64,000 nucleotides of DNA from Actinomadura flavalba DSM 45200. Lineage in GTDB: Bacteria > Actinomycetota > Actinomycetes > Streptosporangiales > Streptosporangiaceae. The notes beneath the pieces were generated by a model that saw only the letters and a list, made by a program, of their open reading frames with translations, had not been told where the DNA came from and searched no databases. Location of the stretch: NCBI RefSeq assembly GCF_000374305.1, contig NZ_KB894097.1, positions 248,001 through 312,000 on the forward strand, read 5' to 3'. The position numbers and the translations under genes are program-made. This document shows, in pieces, positions 46,871-55,604 of the stretch. Each line of letters begins with the position of its first letter. Positions within the stretch are counted from its first letter, which is position 1.

Positions 46871-47371
46871 ATGGCCGATGACAGCCCGCAGGAAACTCTT
46901 TCTGATCGCGGTGACGTGGAGGTCGTATCCGAACGCGGCGCGGACGCTGGATCGGTCGCCTGTGTGTTCTGTAAGATCATCCGTGGTGAGATCAGGGCGA
47001 CCGTTGTGGATGAGACCGACGACTTGATTTCCTTTCTTGACCATCGGCCGTTGTTCCACGGGCACACGCTGCTCGTTCCGAAGCTTCACGTTCAGGTCAT
47101 GAGCGAGCTGCCGGCCGATCGCGTCCTGGACTTCTTCACCCAGGCGCAGCGGCTCGAACGAGCCGTCGAGACCGGCCTCGGCGCCGACGGGTCGATGATC
47201 CTCATCAACAACGTCGTCAGCCAGTCCGTGCCCCACCTGCACCTCCACGTCATTCCCCGGCGTAAGAAGGACGGCCTGCGCTTCTGGCTCGGTCCCCGTC
47301 ATCCCTACACCGCGCAGCATCCCGCCGAAGAATTCGCGGAGAGAATCCGGACCGCATTGAAAGACGCATGA
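46871..47371 (+). CDS. HIT-family hydrolase
   Basis: 166 residues (longer if ATG 46730 or TTG 46868 is used). CVFCKIIRGEIRATVVDETDD and the catalytic histidine triad QSVPHLHLHVIPR near residue 120 define the HIT family, whose members hydrolyse nucleotide phosphoramidates or diadenosine polyphosphates. Four Cys/His ligands of the usual zinc site are partly present. An in-frame extension upstream overlaps the exonuclease gene and carries an aldo-keto-reductase-like segment (HIDTADAYG), which is more likely a gene remnant than part of this protein. Confidence 0.88.
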   Translation: MADDSPQETLSDRGDVEVVSERGADAGSVACVFCKIIRGEIRATVVDETDDLISFLDHRPLFHGHTLLVPKLHVQVMSELPADRVLDFFTQAQRLERAVETGLGADGSMILINNVVSQSVPHLHLHVIPRRKKDGLRFWLGPRHPYTAQHPAEEFAERIRTALKDA

Positions 47372-47416
47372 CCACTCGCACTCCCACGATCCCCGTGCCT
47401 CATTCGCGGACGCCGT

Positions 47417-47446
47417 GGCCGCACCGGAGGGGTTTCCGGTGCGGCC
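47417..47446. terminator. bidirectional terminator between HIT gene and cbbX
   Basis: A 12-base perfect stem (ggccgcaccgga at 47417-47428 with its complement at 47435-47446) and a 6-base loop, six bases before the cbbX stop and 45 bases past the HIT stop. Confidence 0.85.
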
Positions 47447-47452
47447 GCGGGG

Positions 47453-48403
47453 TCAGGGGGTGAAGACTCGGGAGGAGAGGAAGTCGTCGGCGTGCAGCGT
47501 GGTCAACGCGGTGCGGTCGACGGGGGCGCCGGTGGCCAGGAGGCGGTTGGCGTGGCGGAGGCGGGCGCGTTCGATCGCGTTGCGGACCGAGCGGGCGTTG
47601 GCGAAGCGCGGCTGGACGCGGCGCCGTTCCAGATAGTCGCGGAAGACGGGTTCGGCGTCGTCGGACAGCCGGTAGCCCTCGCGTTCCATCATCAGCCGGC
47701 CGATGGCCTCCAGCTCGACCGGCTCGTAGTCGGGAAAGTCGATGTGGTGCGCGATCCGCGAACTCATCCCCGGGTTGGAGGAGAAGAACGAGTCCATCCG
47801 GTCCTTGTATCCGGCGAGCACCACCACGAGATCGTCGCGCTGGTTCTCCATCACTTGGAGCAAGATCTCGATGGCCTCCTGGCCGTAGTCGCGCTCGTTC
47901 TCCGCCCGGTACAGGTAGTACGCCTCGTCGATGAACAGCACGCCGCCCATCGCCCGTTTGAGCACTTCCTTGGTCTTGGGGGCGGTGTGCCCGACGTACT
48001 GGCCGACGAGGTCGTCCCGCGTCACCGACACCAGGTGCCCGCGCCGGATGTAGCCGAGCCGGTGCAGCAGTTCCGCCAGCCGGACCGCGACGGTCGTCTT
48101 GCCGGTGCCGGGACTGCCGGTGAAGGACATGTGCAGGTTGGGACGCCCGGAGTCGATGCCGAACCGGGCCCGGACCCGGTCGATCAGCAGCAGCGCCGCG
48201 ATCTCCCGGATCCGGGTCTTGACCGGCGCGAGCCCGACCAGCTCGGTGTCGAGCGCGTCCAGGACGTCGTCCACCTGGGACTCCGCGCGTTCGCGGGCCA
48301 GGTCGACCGACGCGTCCGGCGGCAGCGGCGGCGGCGCCTGCGGCTCGTCCTCGGCGGCGCCGTTGGCCTCCGGGCGCATCCCGAATCCCAGGCGGTCGGT
48401 CAT
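47453..48403 (-). CDS. cbbX: CbbX/CfxQ-family rubisco activase (AAA+)
   Basis: 316 residues. Walker A is in MSFTGSPGTGKTTVAVRL near 94, Walker B in GGVLFIDEAYYLYRAEN, sensor 1 in LVVVLAGYKDRMD and the Arg finger in PGMSSRIAHHIDFPDYEP. Red-type form I rubisco activases of this family remodel inhibited active sites by pulling on the large-subunit C-terminus. It is third in the cbbL-cbbS-cbbX operon, its ATG overlapping the cbbS stop. An acidic, Pro-rich 40-residue N-terminal leader precedes the ATPase. Confidence 0.95.
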   Translation of the reverse strand: MTDRLGFGMRPEANGAAEDEPQAPPPLPPDASVDLARERAESQVDDVLDALDTELVGLAPVKTRIREIAALLLIDRVRARFGIDSGRPNLHMSFTGSPGTGKTTVAVRLAELLHRLGYIRRGHLVSVTRDDLVGQYVGHTAPKTKEVLKRAMGGVLFIDEAYYLYRAENERDYGQEAIEILLQVMENQRDDLVVVLAGYKDRMDSFFSSNPGMSSRIAHHIDFPDYEPVELEAIGRLMMEREGYRLSDDAEPVFRDYLERRRVQPRFANARSVRNAIERARLRHANRLLATGAPVDRTALTTLHADDFLSSRVFTP

Positions 48404-48822
48404 CGCGCGTACCGCTCGCCCTGCGGCCGGTCCAGCGCGTACGGGTGCGTCCGGTACTGGACGCGCCGGTCCGCGACCTCGGTCCGGTCGAGGCGGAACC
48501 CGGGCTCCTCGGCGGGCCGCTGCACGATGAACGACAGCGCGGTCGTCTGCCGTCCGTACCGGGCGTCGTAGGCGTTCAGCCGGATGTAGTGCCCGGGGTA
48601 GGTCTTGCGGCACTCGTTGATCTCCAGCAGGACTCCGGCGGGGTCCTTGAGGTCGAACATCGGCAGGCCCCACATCTCCCAGTAGGAGTTGCGCGGGTGC
48701 GGGTCGTCGGTGAACTCGATCGAGCAGGGCCAGCCGCGGTCCAGCACGTAGGCGACCTGCTTGGTGATGTCCTCGTCGGTCAGGTCGGGCAGGTAGGAGA
48801 AGGTGCCTTGGGTGATGCGCAT
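48400..48822 (-). CDS. cbbS: ribulose bisphosphate carboxylase small subunit
   Basis: 140 residues. It begins MRITQGTFSYLPDLTDEDI and contains YVLDRGWPCSIEFTDDPHPRNSYWEMWGLPMFDLKD and VLLEINECRKTYPGHYIRLNAYD, the conserved blocks of form I red-type small subunits. It has the long C-terminal extension (about residues 110-140) that forms the beta-hairpins of red-type enzymes. Overlaps of four bases with cbbL and cbbX (ATGA junctions) indicate translational coupling and one-to-one production. Confidence 0.96.
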   Translation of the reverse strand: MRITQGTFSYLPDLTDEDITKQVAYVLDRGWPCSIEFTDDPHPRNSYWEMWGLPMFDLKDPAGVLLEINECRKTYPGHYIRLNAYDARYGRQTTALSFIVQRPAEEPGFRLDRTEVADRRVQYRTHPYALDRPQGERYAR

Positions 48823-50255
48823 CAGATGCTCACAGGGGTCTCGACGACGTCCGGCGTGTCGGTGGACTCGTAGGTGAAGGTGATGTCGCCCCAGGTGGAC
48901 AGGGCGACGTCGAGTTCGCGGCTGTGCTTGGCGGCGGCGCGCAGGATGTCCGAGCCCTCGGCGAGGAAGTCGCGGCCCTCGTTGCGGGCCTTGATCATCG
49001 CCTCCAGCGCGACGCGGTTGGCCGCGGCGCCGGCCGCGATGCCCATCGGGTGCCCGATCGTGCCGCCGCCGAACTGGAGCACGACGTCCTCGTCCAGGTA
49101 GTGCAGGAGCTGGTGCATCTGCCCGGCGTGGATGCCGCCGGACGCGACCGGCATGACGCCCGGCATCGACGCCCACTCCTGGTCGAAGTACAGGCCCTTC
49201 ACCGGGTCGGCGGCGACCCTGTCCAGCCGCAGCGTGTCGTAGAACCCGGCGACGCTGTTGGGGTCGCCCTCCAGCTTGCCGACGACGGTCCCGGCGTGGA
49301 TGTGGTCGACGCCCGCCAGCCGCATCCACTTGGCGATCACGCGGAAGCTGACGCCGTGCGACTTCTGCCGCGTGTACGTCGAGTGCCCGGCGCGGTGCAG
49401 GTGCAGGATGACGCCGTTGGCGCGCGCCCAGTTGGCCATCGACTGGATCGCGGTGTAGCCGATCGTCAGGTCGATCATGACGATGACGCTGCCGAGGTCC
49501 TTGGCGAACTCGGCGCGCTCGTACATCGCCTCCATCGTCCCGGCGGTGACGTTGAGGTAGTGCCCCTTGATCTCGCCGCTGGCGGCCTGCGCCTTGTTGA
49601 CGCCCTCCATGCAGTACAGGAACCGGTCGCGCCAGCGCATGAACGGCTGGGAGTTGATGTTCTCGTCGTCCTTGGTGAAGTCCAGGCCGCCGCGCAGGGC
49701 CTCGTAGACGACGCGCCCGTAGTTGCGGGCGGACAGGCCGAGCTTGGGCTTGACGGTCGCGCCGAGGATCGGGCGGCCGAACTTGCCGAGGTACTCGCGC
49801 TCCATGACGATCCCGTGGGCGGGGCCCTGGAACGTCTTCACGTAGTGCGTGGGGATGCGCATGTCCTCCAGGCGCAGGGCCTTGAGGGCCTTGAACCCGA
49901 ACACGTTCCCGATGATCGAGGAGGTGAGGTTCGCGATCGACCCCTCCTCGAACAGGTCGAGGTCGTAGGCGATGTAGGCGATGAACTCGCCCTCCTTGCC
50001 CGGGACCGGCTCGACCTTGTAGCACTTGGCCTGGTAGTTCTCGTAGCTGGTCAGCCGGTCGGTCCAGACGACCGTCCAGGTCGCGGTGGACGACTCGCCC
50101 GCCACGGCCGCGCCGGCCTCCTCCGGCGGCACGCCCTGCTGCGGCGTGATGCGGAAGGCGGCGAGGATGTCGCTGTCCTTCGGTTCGTAGTCGGGACGCC
50201 AGTAGCCCATCTCCGCGTACGGGATCACACCCGCCGACCATCGGCCCGCGCTCAT
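48822..50255 (-). CDS. cbbL: ribulose bisphosphate carboxylase large subunit, form I
   Basis: 477 residues. It carries the catalytic GATVKPKLGLS (about 165-175), the carbamylated-Lys motif GGLDFTKDDENINSQPF with Lys195, loop 6 GTVVGKLEGD near 330 and the phosphate-binding FGGGTIGHPMG. It fixes CO2 or O2 onto ribulose 1,5-bisphosphate. Sequence features and the CbbX partner place it in the red-type 1C-like group found in autotrophic actinobacteria. ATG 50255 has an aaggag site at ideal spacing. The operon is transcribed away from cbbR. Confidence 0.97.
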   Translation of the reverse strand: MSAGRWSAGVIPYAEMGYWRPDYEPKDSDILAAFRITPQQGVPPEEAGAAVAGESSTATWTVVWTDRLTSYENYQAKCYKVEPVPGKEGEFIAYIAYDLDLFEEGSIANLTSSIIGNVFGFKALKALRLEDMRIPTHYVKTFQGPAHGIVMEREYLGKFGRPILGATVKPKLGLSARNYGRVVYEALRGGLDFTKDDENINSQPFMRWRDRFLYCMEGVNKAQAASGEIKGHYLNVTAGTMEAMYERAEFAKDLGSVIVMIDLTIGYTAIQSMANWARANGVILHLHRAGHSTYTRQKSHGVSFRVIAKWMRLAGVDHIHAGTVVGKLEGDPNSVAGFYDTLRLDRVAADPVKGLYFDQEWASMPGVMPVASGGIHAGQMHQLLHYLDEDVVLQFGGGTIGHPMGIAAGAAANRVALEAMIKARNEGRDFLAEGSDILRAAAKHSRELDVALSTWGDITFTYESTDTPDVVETPVSI

Positions 50256-50397
50256 CTCGCTCTCCTTCTCCGCCGTCGGCGGTGCCCGGCCGGTACGCGG
50301 CGCGCCTCCCGAGAAGGACGGCAGGCCCAGGGGATGTCAGGGGGTGCGCCGCGTCCGGCCACGGTGTCCGTGGACGGGATGAGCTTGACCGGACGAG

Positions 50398-50439
50398 ACT
50401 TGTACTGTCCATCAAGTGTTGCGGGATGATTCTCAAGTG
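50398..50439. promoter_or_regulatory. candidate CbbR (LysR) operator
   Basis: The inverted repeat ACTTG-N10-CAAGT (50398-50402 and 50413-50417) contains the T-N11-A core of LysR sites. A second tcaagtg lies exactly 21 bases downstream (50412-50418 and 50433-50439), two helical turns away. This is the expected recognition-plus-activation-site layout between divergent cbbR and cbbLSX. Confidence 0.5.
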
Positions 50440-50464
50440 ATCGGTTGAACCAGGAGGCGGGCGC

Positions 50465-51331
50465 ATGACCGAGGCGCGGTTGCGGACGTTCGTCACGCTC
50501 GCCGAGACGGGGTCGGTGCGGGAGGCGGCGCGGCGGCTGTACGTGACGGAGTCGGCGGTGTCGGCGGCGGTCGCGTCGCTGGCGCGCGAGCTGGGGGTGC
50601 CGCTGGTGCGCCGGGCCGGACGCGGCCTGGCGCTGACGCCGTCCGGCACGGTCTACGCCGGGTACGCGCGGCAGGTGCTCGGCCTGCTGGAGCAGGGGAG
50701 GGCGGCGGCGCGCGGCGCGGCCGACCCGGGCCGGGGGCCGCTGCGGCTCGCGGCGGTGACGACGGCCGCCGACCAGCTCGTCCCCGACCTGCTCGCGGGC
50801 TTCCGCGCCCGCTGGCCGGACGTGGAGCTGACGCTGGAGGTCGGGCCGCGCCGCGAGGTGTGGGGCGCGCTGGCCGCGCACGCCGCCGACCTCGTGCTGG
50901 CCGGGCGCCCGCCCGCCGAGCTGGAGGCGACGGTGCTGGCGACGCACCCGAACGAGCTGGTCGTCGTCGGGTCGCCCGCCCTGGCCGCGTCGTTCTCGCT
51001 GGACACGACGCCGTGGGTGATGCGCGAGCCCGGGTCGGGGACGGGCGCGACGGCCGAGGCGTACCTCGCGGAACGGGACGTCGCGCCGCCCCGGCTCGTC
51101 CTCGGCTCCAACGGCGCCGTGATCGCCGGGGCGGCGGCGGGGCTCGGGGTGGCGCTCGTCTCGCGGGACGCGGTCGGCGCGCGGCTCGCGGACGGGCGGC
51201 TCACCGTGGTCGACGCGCCGGGAACCCCGCTGGACCGGCCCTGGCACGCGGTCGCGGGCGCCGACCCGACGGCGACGACGCGGCTGTTCGTCCGGCACCT
51301 GCTCGACGCGCCGGGCTGGTCGGCGCCCTGA
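50465..51331 (+). CDS. cbbR: LysR-type regulator CbbR of the rubisco operon
   Basis: 288 residues. The N-terminal LysR HTH (about 3-62; LRTFVTLAETGSVREAARRLYVTESAVSAAVASLARELGVPLVRR) is followed by a periplasmic-binding-like effector domain (ADQLVPDLLAGFRARWPDVELTLEVG). Divergent from cbbL with a 209-base shared region, it is the expected activator of the Calvin-cycle operon, responding to sugar phosphates or NADPH in other bacteria. Confidence 0.92.
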   Translation: MTEARLRTFVTLAETGSVREAARRLYVTESAVSAAVASLARELGVPLVRRAGRGLALTPSGTVYAGYARQVLGLLEQGRAAARGAADPGRGPLRLAAVTTAADQLVPDLLAGFRARWPDVELTLEVGPRREVWGALAAHAADLVLAGRPPAELEATVLATHPNELVVVGSPALAASFSLDTTPWVMREPGSGTGATAEAYLAERDVAPPRLVLGSNGAVIAGAAAGLGVALVSRDAVGARLADGRLTVVDAPGTPLDRPWHAVAGADPTATTRLFVRHLLDAPGWSAP

Positions 51332-51398
51332 CCCCGTTCTCCTGTGGGCTGCGTCACAGAGCGGCCCATCGTTGTCATGGTTCGACAGAATCGGACCC

Positions 51399-52577
51399 AT
51401 GAGTGCCGACCGCCAATACGACATCGTCCTGTTCGGGGCCACCGGCTTCACCGGCGGCCTCACCGCCGAGTACCTCGCCGAGCACGCCGGGCCCGACGTC
51501 CGGTGGGCGCTCGCCGGGCGCAACCGGCAGAAGCTGGAGGCCGTCCGCGACCGGCTCGCCGCCCGCCGCCCCGAGCTGACCGCGCTCGCGCTGCTGCACG
51601 CCGACACCGGGGACGCCGCGTCCATCGAGGCCGTCGCCGCCGCCGCGCGCGTCGTCATCACGACCGTCGGGCCGTACGTGAAGCACGGCGAGCCGCTGGT
51701 CGCGGCGTGCGCCCGCGCGGGCACCGACTACGTCGACCTGACCGGCGAGCCCACGTTCGTGGACGAGATGTACGTCCGCCACCACGAGCAGGCCCGCCGC
51801 AGCGGCGCCCGCATCGTGCACGCGTGCGGGTTCGACTCGATCCCGCACGACCTCGGCGCGTACTTCACCGTCCAGCAGCTCCCCGAGGGCGTCCCGCTGC
51901 ACGTCGAGGGGTTCGTCCGGGCGAACGGCGACTTCTCCGGCGGCACGCTGCACTCCGCGATCGGCATCTTCTCCGATCTCCCCGGCCTGTACCGCGCCGA
52001 ACGCGACCGCCGCACCGTCGAGGAGCGCCCGGCCGGACGCCGCGCCCGCATCTCCCGCAGCCCGCTCCCCCGCGCCCGGATCGGGGACGGCTGGACGCTG
52101 CCGATGCCCACCGTCGATCCCGCGATCGTCACCCGGTCGGCGCTCGCCCTCGACCGCTACGGCCCCGACTTCACCTACGGCCACTACGTCGCCGTCCGCC
52201 GCCTCGCCACCGCCGCCGCGATGGCCACCGGCGCGGGCGCGCTCATCGCCGCCGCCGCGCTCCCGCCGACCCGGGCGCTGCTGCTGAAGCTGCGCGGCGC
52301 GGGCGACGGGCCGTCCGCCGAGCGCCGCGCGAAGCACTGGTTCAGCGTCACGTTCGTCGGTGAGGGCGGCGGGAAGCGCGTCGTCACCGAGGTCGCGGGC
52401 GGCGACCCCGGCTACGACGAGACGGCCAAGATGCTCGCGGAGTCCGCGCTGTGCCTGCTCCAGGACGACCTGCCCGACACCTCCGGCCAGGTCACCACGG
52501 CCGCCGCGATGGGCGACGCGCTCATCACCCGGCTCGTCAAGGCCGGGATCACGTTCCGGGTGGTGCGAACCGGCTAG
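51399..52577 (+). CDS. saccharopine-dehydrogenase-like / trans-acting enoyl reductase family protein
   Basis: 392 residues. An N-terminal Rossmann fold (YDIVLFGATGFTGGLTAEYLAEHA) with VITTVGPYVKHGEPLVAACARAGTDYVDLTGEPTF and HACGFDSIPHDLGAYF matches the actinobacterial family that includes Rv2449c/Rv2953. Those are annotated as saccharopine-dehydrogenase-like or trans-acting enoyl reductases. A hydrophobic stretch near 270-300 may associate with membranes. ATG 51399 is used; the in-frame ATG 51372 is possible. The 3' end overlaps the convergent sensor kinase by 29 bases. It is not obviously linked to the Calvin genes. Confidence 0.8.
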   Translation: MSADRQYDIVLFGATGFTGGLTAEYLAEHAGPDVRWALAGRNRQKLEAVRDRLAARRPELTALALLHADTGDAASIEAVAAAARVVITTVGPYVKHGEPLVAACARAGTDYVDLTGEPTFVDEMYVRHHEQARRSGARIVHACGFDSIPHDLGAYFTVQQLPEGVPLHVEGFVRANGDFSGGTLHSAIGIFSDLPGLYRAERDRRTVEERPAGRRARISRSPLPRARIGDGWTLPMPTVDPAIVTRSALALDRYGPDFTYGHYVAVRRLATAAAMATGAGALIAAAALPPTRALLLKLRGAGDGPSAERRAKHWFSVTFVGEGGGKRVVTEVAGGDPGYDETAKMLAESALCLLQDDLPDTSGQVTTAAAMGDALITRLVKAGITFRVVRTG

Positions 52578-53664
52578 CGGGCACCGGCACGACCGCCTCC
52601 ACGGTCGTGCCGACGCCCGGGCGGCTCGTCACCGACACCCGTCCGCCGAGCAGTTCGGCGCGCTCGGCCATGCCGCGCAGCCCGTAGGAGTCCAGGGCGC
52701 GGGGCTGCTGCACCGAGAAGCCCCGGCCGTCGTCGGCGACGCGCAGCCGCACCCGGTCGCGCTCGTTGTCCAGCAGCAGGTCCACGCAGGTCGCCGCCGC
52801 GTGCCGCAGCGCGTTCGCGACGGCCTCTTGCGCGATCCGGTACAGGGCCGTCTGGACGTGGTCGGGCAGCTCGGCGTCCAGCTCGCCGGTGACGGTCACG
52901 GTGACGTCCAGGGACGCCCCGGTGTCGCGGGCCAGGCCCGCCAGGGCGGCGGGCAGTCCGAGGTCGTCCAGGACGGGCGGGCGCAGGCCGCCGATCGCCG
53001 CGCGCGTCTCGGCGCCCGCCAGGTCGCACTGGTGCCGGGCCAGCTTGAGCTGCTCGCGGGCGTCGGGATGGTGCTCGGGCAGCGCGGCCTCGGCCGCCGA
53101 CAGGTGGAAGCCGACGCTGGCCAGCCGCTGCGCGATGCCGTCGTGGATGTCGCGGCTGAGCCGCGTCCGCTCGGCCTCCTGCGCCTCGACGGCCCGTTCC
53201 GCGAACCGTTCGGCGGCGTGCTCGCGGTCCTGCGCGGTGCGCAGCCTGCGGCACGAGCACAGGACGGGCCCGAACAGCTCGCCCAGCGCCTCCACCAGCA
53301 TGACGTCGGCGGGCGCGACCCGCCGCGCCGACCGGACGTCCAGCACCGCGATCGTCGCGTTGCCCCGATGCACCGGGATCGCCAGCCCGCGTCCGTCGGC
53401 GTGCGGGCGGGGACGGCCGTGCGCGGCGACCCAGCCGACGTCGCCGGTGCCGAGCGGCACGGGCGGGCCGCCGCTCTCCAGCCGCCGCCCCTCGTCGTCC
53501 AGCACGTACACGTCGCAGAACGTCACCGATTCCGCCGACCGGACGACGAGCCCGGCGATCTCCTGCGCCATCTCGGGCAGCGTCCGGTCCGAGCAGGCGA
53601 CGGCGATGACGCGGACGAGCAGGTCGCTGCCCCGGTCCGCGAGCAGGCCGAGCGCGGCCGTCAC
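52549..53664 (-). CDS. NarL-type sensor histidine kinase with GAF-like domain
   Basis: 371 residues without membrane helices. A GAF-like sensory domain occupies about 10-150 (DVYVLDDEGRRLESGG, ADGRGLAIPVHRGNATIAVLDV). The HisKA_3 dimerisation segment is RTRLSRDIHDGIAQRLASVGFHL (phospho-His near 171), and the HATPase has EAVANALRHAAAT and VADDGRGFSVQ. GTG 53664 overlaps the response-regulator stop (GTGA). Cysteines in GPVLCSCRRL near 145 could be a redox or iron-sulfur site. Encoded between cbbR and cbbP, it may tune carbon or redox metabolism. Confidence 0.88.
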   Translation of the reverse strand: MTAALGLLADRGSDLLVRVIAVACSDRTLPEMAQEIAGLVVRSAESVTFCDVYVLDDEGRRLESGGPPVPLGTGDVGWVAAHGRPRPHADGRGLAIPVHRGNATIAVLDVRSARRVAPADVMLVEALGELFGPVLCSCRRLRTAQDREHAAERFAERAVEAQEAERTRLSRDIHDGIAQRLASVGFHLSAAEAALPEHHPDAREQLKLARHQCDLAGAETRAAIGGLRPPVLDDLGLPAALAGLARDTGASLDVTVTVTGELDAELPDHVQTALYRIAQEAVANALRHAAATCVDLLLDNERDRVRLRVADDGRGFSVQQPRALDSYGLRGMAERAELLGGRVSVTSRPGVGTTVEAVVPVPASRFAPPGT

Positions 53665-54317
53665 CGGAACAGCCCCTCGCGCAGCGCGACCGCGATGGCG
53701 GCGGACCGGTCCGCGACCTCCAGCTTGCGGTACAGGGCGCGCAGATGGCTCTTCACGGTCTCCTCGCTGAGCACCAGACGCGCCGCGATGGCCTTGTTGG
53801 ACAGGCCGCCGACCAGCAGCGACAGCACCTCGCTCTCGCGCTGGGTGAGGCCCCGGTTGGCGCCGGGCCAGAACTCGCCGCGCGTCAGGCGGGCGGCGGT
53901 GACGGCCATCCGCCCGGCGAGCGTCGGGTCGACGACGGTCTCGCCCTGGGCGACCTCCTCCAGGCGGCGGACGAGTTCGGGCCCGTCCACCCGTTTCAGC
54001 AGGTATCCGCCCGCACCGGCGCGCAGCGCCTCGAAGACGTACTGCTCGTCGTCGTAGACCGACAGGAACACCACGCGGGAGTCGGGAGCGCGGCCGGTCA
54101 GCGCGCGGCACAGGTCCAGGCCGCTCTCCGGGCCGAGCCGGACGTCGAGCAGGACCACGTCCGGCCGCAGCGAGGTGACGAGGCGGATGGCCTCCTCCGA
54201 GGCACCCGCCTGCCCCACCACCCGCACGCGGCCCGCGTATCCGGCGAGCATCGCCTGGAGGCCGGCGAGGATCATCTCGTGGTCGTCCACCAGGACGACG
54301 CGTACGGGGGCAGCCAT
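53661..54317 (-). CDS. NarL/LuxR-family response regulator
   Basis: 218 residues. The receiver domain is about 5-120 (VRVVLVDDHEMILAGL, phospho-Asp in DVVLLDVRLG near 58, Lys of LLKRVDG). The LuxR HTH is at about 150-215 (LTQRESEVLSLLVGGLSNKAIAARLVLSEETVKSHLRALYRKLEV). Cognate to the downstream kinase. The gene is divergent from cbbP by 159 bases, so cbbP is a natural candidate target. Confidence 0.93.
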   Translation of the reverse strand: MAAPVRVVLVDDHEMILAGLQAMLAGYAGRVRVVGQAGASEEAIRLVTSLRPDVVLLDVRLGPESGLDLCRALTGRAPDSRVVFLSVYDDEQYVFEALRAGAGGYLLKRVDGPELVRRLEEVAQGETVVDPTLAGRMAVTAARLTRGEFWPGANRGLTQRESEVLSLLVGGLSNKAIAARLVLSEETVKSHLRALYRKLEVADRSAAIAVALREGLFR

Positions 54318-54476
54318 TCCGGCACGATAACAACCGGAAGCTACTCGCCAGTATCCCCCGGGACACAAGGCTTTCCGTCCGGTTCACCCCCGTCTTCACC
54401 CGTTCGGGGGACGATGCGCCTCGGCGTCCCCTCCTACCGTTCTCGATGTCACGTTCACCGGCATGGAGGAGGCCAG

Positions 54477-55448
54477 GTGCCCCACCGCATCGTGCATATG
54501 CTCCGGGCGCGCGGTTCCGGCCGCCGCCCCGTCATGCTCGCCATCGCCGGAGACAGCGCGGCGGGCAAGACGACGCTCACCAAGGGGCTCGTGCAGTGTC
54601 TGGGGGAAGACCGCATGACGGCGGTCTGCGTGGACGACTACCACCGCTACGACCGGCAGGAACGCAAGGGCAAGCCCTTCACGGCGCTGCACCCCGACTG
54701 CAACCACGTCGACATCATGGAGCAGCACCTCCAGCTCCTGTCCATGGGCGAACCGATCCTCAAGCCCGTGTACGACCACTCCACCGGCGAACTCGTCCGG
54801 CCGGAGCTGGTCACCCCCAAGGACTTCGTGATCGTCGAGGGGCTGCTGCCGCTGCACACGCGGCTCGCGCGCGCCTGCTTCGACATCACCGTCTACCTCG
54901 ACCCGCCCGAGCCGCTGCGCCACAACTGGAAGGTGCAGCGCGACTGCGGCAAGCGCGGCTACACGCCCGAGCAGGTCTCGGCCGAGCTGGAGCGGCGCGA
55001 GCCGGAGAGCGCGGCGTTCATCCGGCCGCAGCGCAAGTGGGCCGACATCGTCGTGCGGTTCGCGCCCGTCGAGGGACGCGTCGACCCGCCCGGCACGCCC
55101 CTGTCGGCCGAACTGCTGCTGCGGCCCACCATCGACCACCCCGACCTGGGCTCGGTGCTGGAGGAGTCCGTGCCCGCCGCCGGTGAGACGGCCATGCACC
55201 TGCGGCTGCACCGCGACACCGACGGACGTCCGACCGACGCGCTGCACGTCCACGGATACGTGCAGCCGAACGAGTCCGAGATCGTCAAGAAGGCCATCTG
55301 GGACCGGCTCGGGCCGCGCGCCGGGAACGGCGACCTGAACCCCGACGCGCTCGGCCGCTTCGGCGAGGGCACCAGCGACCCCCTCGCGATCACCCAGCTC
55401 CTGCTGCTCTACCACCTGCTCGACGCCGAACACCGGCAGACCGCCTGA
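54477..55448 (+). CDS. cbbP: phosphoribulokinase
   Basis: 323 residues. The P-loop is MLAIAGDSAAGKTTLTKGL near 19-37, with VCVDDYHRYDRQERKGKPFTALHPDCNHVDIMEQHL and KPVYDHSTGELVRPELVTPKDFVIVEGLLPLHT, all diagnostic of the cyanobacterial/plant-like and actinobacterial PRK class rather than uridine kinase. It phosphorylates ribulose 5-phosphate to the rubisco substrate. GTG 54477 follows ggaggagg. With cbbLSXR five kilobases away, both enzymes unique to the Calvin cycle are present. Confidence 0.95.
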   Translation: MPHRIVHMLRARGSGRRPVMLAIAGDSAAGKTTLTKGLVQCLGEDRMTAVCVDDYHRYDRQERKGKPFTALHPDCNHVDIMEQHLQLLSMGEPILKPVYDHSTGELVRPELVTPKDFVIVEGLLPLHTRLARACFDITVYLDPPEPLRHNWKVQRDCGKRGYTPEQVSAELERREPESAAFIRPQRKWADIVVRFAPVEGRVDPPGTPLSAELLLRPTIDHPDLGSVLEESVPAAGETAMHLRLHRDTDGRPTDALHVHGYVQPNESEIVKKAIWDRLGPRAGNGDLNPDALGRFGEGTSDPLAITQLLLLYHLLDAEHRQTA

Positions 55449-55453
55449 GACGA

Positions 55454-55481
55454 GGCGTGCCCTTCCACCCCAGGGCACGCC
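55454..55481 (+). terminator. hairpin after cbbP
   Basis: A 10-base perfect stem (ggcgtgccct with agggcacgcc) and an 8-base loop start six bases past the cbbP stop. Confidence 0.75.
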
Positions 55482-55541
55482 GACGGGCCGCGGACCGCGC
55501 GGGGAGGCCCCGGATTCCCGGGCCGCGCGGAACCGCCCCCG

Positions 55542-55588
55542 GGGCCGGGTGGGTTCCAGGACGGGCGCTCTGGACCCCCACCCGGCCC
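55542..55588. terminator. second, larger hairpin between cbbP and the peroxiredoxin gene
   Basis: An approximately 18-base stem with one bulge (gggccgggtgggttccag with its near-complement at 55570-55588) and a 10-base loop lie between convergent genes, so it can serve both strands. Confidence 0.7.
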
Positions 55589-55604
55589 TACCCATGACCG
55601 CGCC

